In this document: positions 15,227-21,595 of the stretch, one piece after another
How positions within the stretch are numbered: position 1 is the stretch's first letter
Layout: every line of letters starts with the position of its first letter
Source of the DNA: Phycisphaerales bacterium UBA7812
GTDB taxonomy: Bacteria > Planctomycetota > Phycisphaerae > Phycisphaerales > UBA1924
Assembly (NCBI GenBank): GCA_002480345.1
Contig: DLBY01000022.1
Coordinates: 1-24,312 of the forward strand
Direction of reading: 5' to 3'
Length of the DNA: 24,312 nt
Notes under the pieces: model-generated
The model's database searches: none
Seen by the model: only the letters and a program-made list of their open reading frames with translations
Told to the model about the DNA's origin: nothing
Made by a program: the position numbers and the translations under genes

Positions 15227-17410
15227 TCAGGGGCACCCAGCGTTGAACGATGCGACGAAGGCGACGATGTCGGCAAGGTCGAACACCCCGCTGCCGTCGA
15301 GATCGCCCGACGGCTCCTGGTTCGAGAACGCGGTGACGAACGCGACGATGTCCGCGAGATCGAGCGTCCCGAAGGGCTCGGCGAAGTCCGCGTCGGTGCA
15401 GCCCGCGGGGCGGTTCGACCACGCGTCCAGCGCGTTGGCGATCGGGTCGCGGAGCGCCTCGGCCGTGATGGCGTGCAGGGGCGACGCGTCGTCGGCTTCG
15501 GACTCGAGGTAGCAATTGATCGAGAACTCGCGGAGCGTGGCGGCATCGGTCTGGTCGTCGTAGAACGGCACGCCGACGAACGCGAAGGACGCGCGGCGGG
15601 TGACGGGGACATTGTTCTGCTCGCCGACGCGGGCGGTGGTGTCGAGCGCGAGTTCGCGCCAGAGGCGCGCAGTCGCGTCCTTGAAGGCCTGGATCTGGGC
15701 GGGTGTCAGGTCGTATTCGAGCGCTTCATCGTCGATGATCGCGTCGATCGCGGCGTTCACGGGCGACGGCGCGGGGACGAACATGTACGCGAGGAAATCG
15801 TCGCGTGACTGCGCGTCGCCCAGCGAGCCGTCGGTCATGGCTTCGATGAGGGCGGTGAGTTGCTCGAGCGTGACGGTCGCGTCGCAGTATCGTCCGCTGC
15901 CTGAGGGGATGCCGAAGTCGACGAGGCGTGGGCAGTTGAAGTTGCAGTCCGGGTCGGCGATCGAGTTGATGAACGGGTTGATGTTCTCGGCGAGGTAGCG
16001 CTCTTCGATGAGCGTCTGGGCGGATGAATAATCCTGCAGGTCGCGCATGCGTTCGAGCAGCTCGCGGATGGTGAAGAGCTCGGGGTCGCAGATGGTGGTG
16101 GGGGGCGGGCACGCGAGCGGCTCGCAGGTGTTGAGCTGCTGCTCGGTGAGGTCGAGGTCGTCGTTGAGTACGGCGTAGGCGGTCAGGAACGGCATGTGCG
16201 CCGGGAGGCCGAACCCGACATTGATGCCGTTCTGCAGCCGCTTGCCGTCGGCATGGACGCCCGGGATCTCGGTGTCTGCGCCGATCTCGGCCATGTGGAA
16301 CCCGCAGCGTTCGGTCGACTGCAAGGGGCGGATCGTCGCGGCGTCGTCGAACGCGTCGCGGGCGAAGAACTGGAGCCTCGTCGCCGCGTCGACGAAGGTG
16401 CCCTCGGTCTTGATGAACGCGTCCACGGTTCCGAAGCCGGAATCGACAATGTAGTAGTACTCGATGTCGGTGAGGCGGAAGCCCGCGGTGAGCCCGGGCA
16501 GGTCGAACTCGAAGTCGTTGACCTCTGGATCGAAGTCGTCGGTAAAATCGCGCGGGATGTTGCGGCGGCGGGTGGGGTCGGCGTAGGTCGGCGAGGCGAG
16601 CGAGGCGACATGGTTGTAGACGGGGCGGTCCTCGTCCCACGGGATGAAGATCGCGTCCCACCGCGGGTCGTCGGCATTGCGCCCGCTCTGGATCTCGAGG
16701 TCGAGGATGCGTCCGAGCGACTGCTGGTAGAACAGGATCTCGCTCTGCGTCATGTCGAAGCGGGCCCACCAGTCGGTCGAGCCGGTCGCGGCGAACCCCG
16801 CGTTGATCACAGCGATGATCGCATAGGTGGGCTCGTCGTTGTCGTTGATGCCCGAATACTCGATATCGACGGGGCGGTACGAGAACGGGAAGCCGTCGGG
16901 CATCGCCTGGATCGACGCCTGCGTCGCCTCCATATCGATGTACCACTGCGCGAAGTTGTCGCCCTCGTTGGGCACCGCGACCGCGGTTATCTGGGGCGGG
17001 TCGTTGAACCCGTTGTACTCGATATCGATCGGGCGCAGGCTGTTGAGGTTGAGGGCCTGGATGACGGTCGCCGCCGGGGCCGGACCGATGACCCGGAGCC
17101 CGTCGATCTCGTACGGCCCGGTGTTCTCCACATCGACCGAGTGGTAGGACAGCGAACTCACATTCACCCAGTTGCTCGTGTATGAGTAGGGGAACTCGAA
17201 ATCGGCGGGTCGGCGGTCCGACGAGAGCTTCTGCGCGAAATCGGGCAGCGACACCGCGGGCTCGGCGATCTCCCACGGGACCGTCACCGGCGAGGTCCGG
17301 TGGACCGTGTGGTCCGGGTTCGCCGCAACCCCCGTGGGGAGTGCGAGCGGAAGCGAGGCGAGCACGGCGCAGCGGATCGCCGTCGAAGCGGTGCGGTTCG
17401 GTTCGTTCAT
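15227..17410 (-). CDS. Exported protein with internal ~54-residue repeats and GCP-type dockerin-like tail
   Basis: The start is the ATG at 17410, backed by GGAGGA 4 nt upstream; the frame is open further back to 17545 but that part lacks family character. The 727-residue protein has a signal peptide (1-30, ending GVAA-NP). Residues about 88-340 contain a repeated strand motif: SVDVENTG (91), RPIDIEY (126), RPVDIEY (179), RILDLEI (234) and RLTDIEY (312), the middle three 53 and 55 residues apart. These units loosely resemble bacterial tandem-repeat domains with a W-x-F-D-M-T stretch (W215-T221), but I cannot name the family. A cysteine-containing helical region (about 395-650) has no recognised function. 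The tail (bases 15230-15400) starts CTDADFAEPFG and ends NAGCP. It is separated from the protease gene by 156 nt and has a leader of about 110 nt with short degenerate repeats. Confidence 0.9.
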   Translation of the reverse strand: MNEPNRTASTAIRCAVLASLPLALPTGVAANPDHTVHRTSPVTVPWEIAEPAVSLPDFAQKLSSDRRPADFEFPYSYTSNWVNVSSLSYHSVDVENTGPYEIDGLRVIGPAPAATVIQALNLNSLRPIDIEYNGFNDPPQITAVAVPNEGDNFAQWYIDMEATQASIQAMPDGFPFSYRPVDIEYSGINDNDEPTYAIIAVINAGFAATGSTDWWARFDMTQSEILFYQQSLGRILDLEIQSGRNADDPRWDAIFIPWDEDRPVYNHVASLASPTYADPTRRRNIPRDFTDDFDPEVNDFEFDLPGLTAGFRLTDIEYYYIVDSGFGTVDAFIKTEGTFVDAATRLQFFARDAFDDAATIRPLQSTERCGFHMAEIGADTEIPGVHADGKRLQNGINVGFGLPAHMPFLTAYAVLNDDLDLTEQQLNTCEPLACPPPTTICDPELFTIRELLERMRDLQDYSSAQTLIEERYLAENINPFINSIADPDCNFNCPRLVDFGIPSGSGRYCDATVTLEQLTALIEAMTDGSLGDAQSRDDFLAYMFVPAPSPVNAAIDAIIDDEALEYDLTPAQIQAFKDATARLWRELALDTTARVGEQNNVPVTRRASFAFVGVPFYDDQTDAATLREFSINCYLESEADDASPLHAITAEALRDPIANALDAWSNRPAGCTDADFAEPFGTLDLADIVAFVTAFSNQEPSGDLDGSGVFDLADIVAFVASFNAGCP

Positions 17411-17452
17411 CTGTCCTCCGAGGCTGTTCCCCAGACTCTTCTCGAGGCGTCC

Positions 17453-17493
17453 CCGCAGCGCCGCAGCGCCGGAGCGCCGCGTGCGCCGCGCTG
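17453..17493. repeat. Five degenerate CCGCAGCG tandem units
   Basis: Units on the plus strand: CCGCAGCG (17453), CCGCAGCG (17461), CCGGAGCG (17469), CCGCGTGCG (17477) and CCGCGCTG (17486). They lie in the leader of the repeat-containing exported protein gene, 43-83 nt before its ATG. Confidence 0.5.
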
Positions 17494-17564
17494 TTTCCGG
17501 AGCAGGATCGCCGATTTCCAAGCGACAGACTATCGCGGGGGTCACGCTTCCCGAAGAGCGTTTC

Positions 17565-17570
17565 TATGAT
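17565..17570 (+). promoter_or_regulatory. Candidate -10 box of lpdA
   Basis: TATGAT matches the -10 consensus at five of six positions and lies 47 nt upstream of the lpdA ATG. No clear -35 is visible. A palindrome begins 4 nt downstream. Confidence 0.5.
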
Positions 17571-17574
17571 CCCA

Positions 17575-17590
17575 TCCGGCTCCAGCCGGA
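17575..17590 (+). promoter_or_regulatory. Palindrome at the expected lpdA transcription start
   Basis: TCCGGCT-CC-AGCCGGA has perfect 7-bp arms around two bases and covers the start site predicted from TATGAT. It could be an operator or the first hairpin of the mRNA. It is not followed by a T-run, so it is not a terminator. Confidence 0.45.
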
Positions 17591-17617
17591 CACCACTCCG
17601 TACCTCAAGGGAAATCC

Positions 17618-19171
17618 ATGGCAGACAACCACTTCGACATCATCGTCATCGGCGGCGGCCCCGGGGGCTATGTCGGCGCCATCCGCGCCGCCCAGCTCGG
17701 GTACAAGACCGCGATCATCGACCGCGCCAAGCTGGGCGGCGTGTGCCTCAACTGGGGCTGCATCCCCTCCAAGGCGCTGCTGAGCAACGCCGAGCTGATG
17801 GAGAAGCTCGCCCACAAGCAGGACTGGGGCCTCGAGATCAAGGGTGAGGTCAGTTTCGACTGGGACAAGGTCATCGGGCGTTCGCGTGATGTCGCGAGCA
17901 AGCTCAACAAGGGTGTTGAGTTCCTGATGAAGAAGAACAAGATCGAGCACATCGTCGGGCACGCGAAGATCACCAAGGGCGCGACCGGCGGCACCCCCTG
18001 CGAGATCGAGATCTACGACTGCGAGGTCAAGGAAGAACTGACCAGCAGCCCCGCGACCCCCGCCGACAAGCCGAAGCAGAAGCTCACCGCCGGCAAGGTC
18101 ATCATCGCGACCGGATCGGTCGCCCGTGACCTGCCCTTCGCGAAGTTCGACGGCGACAAGATCTGGGGCGCCCGCGAGGCGATGTACAACAAGGAGCAGC
18201 CCAAGAGCATGATCGTCGTCGGGTCCGGCGCGATCGGCATGGAGTTCGGATACTTCTACAAGCAGTTCGGCACCGAGGTCACCGTCGTCGAGATGATGGA
18301 CCGCATTCTCCCCGTCGAGGACGAGGAAGTCTCCAAGCAGATGCTCCGCCACTACAAGAAGGCGGGCTTCAACTTCGAGCTGGGCTCCACGCTCGTTGAT
18401 GTCGATACCAAGGGCAAGGGCGTCAAGGCGACCATCGCCCCGATGAAAGACGGCAAGCCCGACGAGAGCAAGACCAAGACCCTCGAGGCCGACAAGCTGC
18501 TGCTCGCGATCGGTGTCAAGGGCCGCTTCGACGGGCTCTTCGACGACAGCCTCGGGCTCGAGATCGTCAAGGACCACATCAAGACCGACTATGTCCCGCT
18601 CGGCCCCGACAGCCCCATGGAGCCCAAGGCGCTCACCTACAAGACCAGCGTCAGCGGGATCTACGCGATCGGCGATGTCATCGGCCCGCCCTGGCTCGCC
18701 CATGTCGCCAGCGAGGAGGCGATCCTCTGCGTCGAGCGCATCGCCTTCAACGACGGCAAGGAAAAGCACGAGCCCATTCCGATGGACTACACCGTCATCC
18801 CGGGGTGCACTTACTGCCAGCCCCAGGTCGCCAGCGTCGGGTTCACCGAGCAGGCCCTCAAGGCGAAGGGTCTCAAGAAGGGCGAGGACTACGAGGTCGG
18901 CATGTACCCCTTCCAGTCCCACGGCAAGGCGATCGCCGCGCAGCACAACGAGGGATTCGTCAAGATCCTCCGGGGCCTCCCGCGCGGCGAGATCCTCGGC
19001 GCCCACATCATGGGCGATCAGGCAACCGAACTCATCGCGGAGTTCAGCCTCGCGCGCCGTCTTGAGGCGACCACCGAGGAACTCATCGCGACCGTCCACG
19101 CCCACCCGACGATGCACGAGAGCGTGCACGAGGCGGCGCTCGCGAGCGAGGGGCGCGTGATTCACCTGTAA
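17618..19171 (+). CDS. lpdA: Dihydrolipoyl dehydrogenase (E3)
   Basis: FAD-dependent disulfide oxidoreductase that reoxidises dihydrolipoyl groups of the pyruvate and 2-oxoglutarate dehydrogenase complexes and the glycine cleavage system, making NADH. The 517-residue protein has the FAD loop GGGPGG (12-17), the redox pair CLNWGC (C43, C48), the NAD loop VGSGAIGMEF (201-210), the second FAD motif YAIGDV (349-354) and the active-site HPTMHE (H496, E501). It is about 40-50 residues longer than typical E3; part of the excess is a Lys/Glu/Pro-rich insertion at about 132-158. AAGGGA stands 5 nt before the ATG. The gene is a single unit: a promoter-like box and palindrome upstream, a strong terminator 28 nt after the stop, and no E1/E2 genes beside it. 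It diverges from the gene at 15227-17410. Confidence 0.97.
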   Translation: MADNHFDIIVIGGGPGGYVGAIRAAQLGYKTAIIDRAKLGGVCLNWGCIPSKALLSNAELMEKLAHKQDWGLEIKGEVSFDWDKVIGRSRDVASKLNKGVEFLMKKNKIEHIVGHAKITKGATGGTPCEIEIYDCEVKEELTSSPATPADKPKQKLTAGKVIIATGSVARDLPFAKFDGDKIWGAREAMYNKEQPKSMIVVGSGAIGMEFGYFYKQFGTEVTVVEMMDRILPVEDEEVSKQMLRHYKKAGFNFELGSTLVDVDTKGKGVKATIAPMKDGKPDESKTKTLEADKLLLAIGVKGRFDGLFDDSLGLEIVKDHIKTDYVPLGPDSPMEPKALTYKTSVSGIYAIGDVIGPPWLAHVASEEAILCVERIAFNDGKEKHEPIPMDYTVIPGCTYCQPQVASVGFTEQALKAKGLKKGEDYEVGMYPFQSHGKAIAAQHNEGFVKILRGLPRGEILGAHIMGDQATELIAEFSLARRLEATTEELIATVHAHPTMHESVHEAALASEGRVIHL

Positions 19172-19198
19172 GAGGACCCGAATCCCACCGATCTCCCC

Positions 19199-19226
19199 AG
19201 CCGCGGCGATCTGCCGCGGTTTTTTT
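19199..19226 (+). terminator. Rho-independent terminator of lpdA
   Basis: Perfect stem CCGCGGC (19201-19207) and GCCGCGG (19213-19219), loop GATCT, followed by seven T (19220-19226). It begins 28 nt after the lpdA stop. Confidence 0.93.
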
Positions 19227-19269
19227 ATGCCCATGCCGCATCGGAACGGCGATTCTCGTTCGGTACATC

Positions 19270-19299
19270 ATGACGGCCGATCAATGAAGAGGTTATATT
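19270..19299 (+). promoter_or_regulatory. Promoter of the LuxR-type regulator gene
   Basis: ATGACG (19270-19275) and TATATT (19294-19299) are 18 bp apart, a reasonable sigma-70 type pair. The expected start near 19306 leaves a leader of about 105 nt to the ATG at 19412, and argues against the in-frame TTG at 19298, which lies inside the -10 box. Confidence 0.55.
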
Positions 19300-19305
19300 G
19301 ATCGG
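19277..19305 (+). promoter_or_regulatory. Operator-like dyad around the -10 box
   Basis: CCGATCAA (19277-19284) and TTGATCGG (19298-19305) are perfect 8-bp arms separated by 13 bp, a 29-bp dyad that brackets the -10 box. Geometry and position fit a dimeric regulator acting on this promoter, possibly the LuxR-type protein itself. Confidence 0.6.
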
Positions 19306-19411
19306 GTCGATCTCCTCGTTCGCTCTTGATGATGCAACGAGAGCAGCGGTCCGGGAAGAGAAGAACCGTGTGCGTCCGACCGGCGGGCCCGCGGATCGGG
19401 AAGCGTTGTGT

Positions 19412-20221
19412 ATGTGTTCAGAAGACTCTGCTGATGGGGGCACACTCGCCGTCGAGGATGTCCGCACGATCGTTCGTCTGCTGGGTTCGGTTGCCGATCT
19501 CGAGGGCACGCCTGTCGAGAAGAAGCACGCGCTGATGGACGGGCTGAGCGAGATGCTCGGTGTCTCCGCCTGGCTCTGGGTTGTCAGCCGATTCGACCCG
19601 GGCTCGCACCCGATGGCGGTGCATGTGCACGGGGGTGGGTTCTCCGATCGCGACATCGGCCTGATCTTCGAAGCGCACGCGGACACCGATCACCCGCTCC
19701 CGGAGCTCGAGCCCCTCACGCGCCTGATGCTCGAGGGCAAGCCCTTCGCGCGCCGGCGTGTCGATCTCGTGCCCGATGACGGGAAATGGAGAGGGGAGAG
19801 CTTCCGGATCTACCGCGGGCCGATCGGGGTGGACGAGTTCCTGTACGGGTTCTTCCCCATCGCGGGGCACCTCGTCAGCGGGATCGGCCTGCACCGCAAG
19901 ATCGGCGAGAAGGGATTCACCGAACGCGATCGTCAGATCCTGCAGATCGTCGTCACGGAGATCCCCTGGCTCCACCGCGCAGGCCTCCCCGAACTCGAGC
20001 AGGAGGAACTCGCGGAGTACGGGAAGACCGTGATGGACCTCACCCCTCGGCTCCGCACCGTGCTGGGGCTGTTGCTGCAGGGCTGGCGTCGCCCGCAGAT
20101 CGCCGACCACCTGGGCATCACCGAGAACACCGCCAAATGCCACATCCGCGATGTCTACCGGCATTTCGAGGTCGCGGACCATGTCGCGCTGCTGCGTCGG
20201 TTCATGCATGCGGGCATCTGA
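19412..20221 (+). CDS. LuxR-type helix-turn-helix transcriptional regulator
   Basis: The C-terminus (about 208-262) is a LuxR/FixJ-type DNA-binding domain: DLTPRLRTVLGLLLQGWRRPQIADHL and then GITENTAKCHIRDVYRHFEV, with the recognition helix near T238-Y249. Residues 1-200 are an unrecognised sensor region of alpha/beta type (WLWVVSRFDPG at 54-64, YRGPIGVDEFLYGFFPIAG at 134-152), perhaps GAF-like; no response-regulator aspartate pocket is seen, so it is not a standard two-component receiver. I chose the ATG at 19412 (269 residues), with GGGAAG upstream; the frame is open back to a TTG at 19298, but that lies in the promoter. A GTG at 19370 is an alternative. The gene has its own promoter and dyad and ends before a strong terminator at 20343. 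Targets are not known; two exported-protein genes follow. Confidence 0.92.
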   Translation: MCSEDSADGGTLAVEDVRTIVRLLGSVADLEGTPVEKKHALMDGLSEMLGVSAWLWVVSRFDPGSHPMAVHVHGGGFSDRDIGLIFEAHADTDHPLPELEPLTRLMLEGKPFARRRVDLVPDDGKWRGESFRIYRGPIGVDEFLYGFFPIAGHLVSGIGLHRKIGEKGFTERDRQILQIVVTEIPWLHRAGLPELEQEELAEYGKTVMDLTPRLRTVLGLLLQGWRRPQIADHLGITENTAKCHIRDVYRHFEVADHVALLRRFMHAGI

Positions 20222-20342
20222 GTGTCCGTGTCCGGGAGGAATCGGTCCGCCGCGGACCACCCCGGAGGGGGGTTGAACGCCAGGCGGACTTCGGTCACAC
20301 TCCCAGACGGGTGTCCGAAATGGCCATCGTTCAACATCATCG

Positions 20343-20381
20343 CCGCGGAATCATCGGGAAGTGATTCCGCGGTTTTCTTTT
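20343..20381 (+). terminator. Rho-independent terminator downstream of the LuxR-type gene
   Basis: Perfect 11-bp stem CCGCGGAATCA (20343-20353) and TGATTCCGCGG (20362-20372), loop TCGGGAAG, then TTTTCTTTT (20373-20381). It lies 121 nt after the stop codon. Confidence 0.93.
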
Positions 20382-20497
20382 AACGCGGCGCTCATCCGCC
20401 GATGGCGCCAACGCGGGTCCACACGCCGTCCGAGGTCCCCGGAGCGGATCATCAATGAAGATTTCGCTCAGGTCTTTCGGTAAAGCGCGATCTGCCC

Positions 20498-20503
20498 TAG
20501 TGT
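20498..20503 (+). promoter_or_regulatory. Candidate -10 box of the 322-residue exported protein gene
   Basis: TAGTGT lies 41 nt before the ATG at 20545, after the terminator of the previous unit. The -35 position (TTTCGG at 20475) is poor. Confidence 0.35.
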
Positions 20504-20544
20504 CGAGGTGAGAGAATTTTCAGCATAAATCGAGGAGTTGAGAG

Positions 20545-21513
20545 ATGCCGAAAGCGAACGCGTTCCGTGTGGCCGTCCGTCCCGTTGTTCTTGGTGCGTG
20601 CCTCGCCCAGTTGTGCGGCCTCGCGTCCGCGGGCGATCAGGTGCAGGATCTTGATTTCTTTATCCTCGTCGATCGCTCAGCGAGCGGGTTCTTCGACGCC
20701 GAAATCCAGATCGATGCGCAGCCGTCGCTGTTCTCGGAGATCCGTGTAGCCGAGCCGGGCGAGCCGAGCATTCCGCTTGAGAACGACGAGCCCGGCTCGT
20801 TCGATATCCAACTGCCCAGCGACGGTTCGTTCGAGGATTTCCTGACCGAGGATCTCAGCGGCTTCTTTCTTGACATCCAGTTCATCAGCACCGCGGGGCC
20901 GGTCAGCGTCTATCGCTTCATCCCCTCCGAAGTCTTCGGTCCCCAGGTCGATCTCGCGTCCATCCCGGGGTTCCCCGCCGGACTCGAGATCACCCCGGGG
21001 ACGCCGACGGCGATCGAATGGTCCGCTCCCGCCGAGACCGGTGACTTTGTCATCGTCTTCGCCGAGGGCGGCGATCCGTCGGACCCCGTCTTCTTCCAGA
21101 CTGCCAGTCCGCTCCCCTTCGACCCGCCCGTGCTCGCGGGGCTCGATCAGTCGCTGACGCCCGGCGCCACCGCCGTCCCGCTGCCGCCCGAGCTCGAGGG
21201 CACCCCGGTCGCCGCGGCGGTGTCGTACGGCGTCGCTCTGGGCTCGTTCACGCCCCAACTCATCTCGGGCCCAGCGCTGAACATCGGCAACGCCGTCGCG
21301 CTCGCGCTCTCGACCGACGAGGCGTTCTACGAGCCCGTGGGCTGCCCCGCCGATCTTGCGGAGCCCGTCGGCGTGCTCGATCTCTCCGATATCGTCGCGT
21401 TTGTCAGCGCCTTCGGGTCACAGGACCCCGCGGCGGACTTCACCGCTGACGGCCTGTTCGACCTCTCAGACATCGTCGCCTTCGTCGCGGCTTTCAACGC
21501 GGGCTGCCCGTGA
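20545..21513 (+). CDS. Small exported protein with GCP-type dockerin-like tail
   Basis: A 322-residue protein preceded by GAGGAG 7 nt before the ATG. The signal peptide (1-29) has basic residues K3, R8 and R12, a hydrophobic core and a cleavage site ASA-G at 29/30. The mature part (30-265) is acidic, rich in Asp, Pro, Phe and Ser, with alternating strands (for example FILVDRSASGFFDAEIQID at 39-57 and FFLDIQFISTAGPVSVYRF at 110-128); it looks like one beta-sandwich but matches no family I know. The last 56 residues (bases 21343-21510) are the paired dockerin-like domain, CPADLAEPVG at its start and NAGCP at the stop. It is the first gene after the LuxR-type regulator and its terminator, and shares an 11-bp upstream element with that regulator's promoter. 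Confidence 0.9.
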   Translation: MPKANAFRVAVRPVVLGACLAQLCGLASAGDQVQDLDFFILVDRSASGFFDAEIQIDAQPSLFSEIRVAEPGEPSIPLENDEPGSFDIQLPSDGSFEDFLTEDLSGFFLDIQFISTAGPVSVYRFIPSEVFGPQVDLASIPGFPAGLEITPGTPTAIEWSAPAETGDFVIVFAEGGDPSDPVFFQTASPLPFDPPVLAGLDQSLTPGATAVPLPPELEGTPVAAAVSYGVALGSFTPQLISGPALNIGNAVALALSTDEAFYEPVGCPADLAEPVGVLDLSDIVAFVSAFGSQDPAADFTADGLFDLSDIVAFVAAFNAGCP

Positions 21514-21530
21514 TCCGTCCGTTCCCCGCT

Positions 21531-21558
21531 TTGGGATGAGTCATTCGTGTGATACGCT
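21531..21558 (+). promoter_or_regulatory. Promoter of the 423-residue exported protein gene
   Basis: TTGGGA (21531-21536) and an extended -10 TGA-TACGCT (21550-21558) are separated by 16 bp. The expected start, near 21565, places a hairpin at the very 5' end of the mRNA. Confidence 0.5.
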
Positions 21559-21562
21559 GCGG

Positions 21563-21592
21563 GGATCCCCGCTCGCGGGGGAGGAGGGATCC
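21563..21592 (+). promoter_or_regulatory. Leader hairpin with the Shine-Dalgarno in a bulge
   Basis: CCCCGC (21567-21572) pairs with GCGGGG (21575-21580), and GGAT (21563-21566) can pair with ATCC (21589-21592). The bases left between the two strands of pairing are GAGGAGGG (21581-21588), which contain the ribosome binding site. The inner loop of two bases is tight, so one or two inner pairs would open. Confidence 0.4.
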
Positions 21593-21595
21593 ACA

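Larger units (their letters stand above)
20222..20544. other. Intergenic region: 3' tail, hairpins, terminator and downstream promoter
   Basis: No protein gene is supported here. From left to right it holds a C4-GGA-G4 mini-hairpin near 20261, a TTGAAC -35-like hexamer (20273-20278), a small hairpin ACACTC/GGGTGT (20297-20314), the strong terminator at 20343-20381, the 11-mer ATCAATGAAGA (20451-20461) shared with the LuxR promoter, and a TAGTGT -10-like box (20498-20503) for the following gene. Confidence 0.5.

Noticed and set aside
17564..19234. 556-codon minus-strand frame opposite lpdA
   Set aside because: It covers all of lpdA, its leader and its terminator and has no recognisable domain; antisense shadow.
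19298..19411. TTG start that would extend the LuxR-type protein by 38 residues
   Set aside because: The TTG lies inside the best -10 box of the region and within the dyad; the extra residues show no domain.
20320..20364. 14-codon open frame MAIVQHHRRGIIGK overlapping the terminator stem, like an attenuator leader peptide
   Set aside because: No Shine-Dalgarno, no alternative antiterminator pairing visible, and the next gene is not a histidine or arginine pathway gene.
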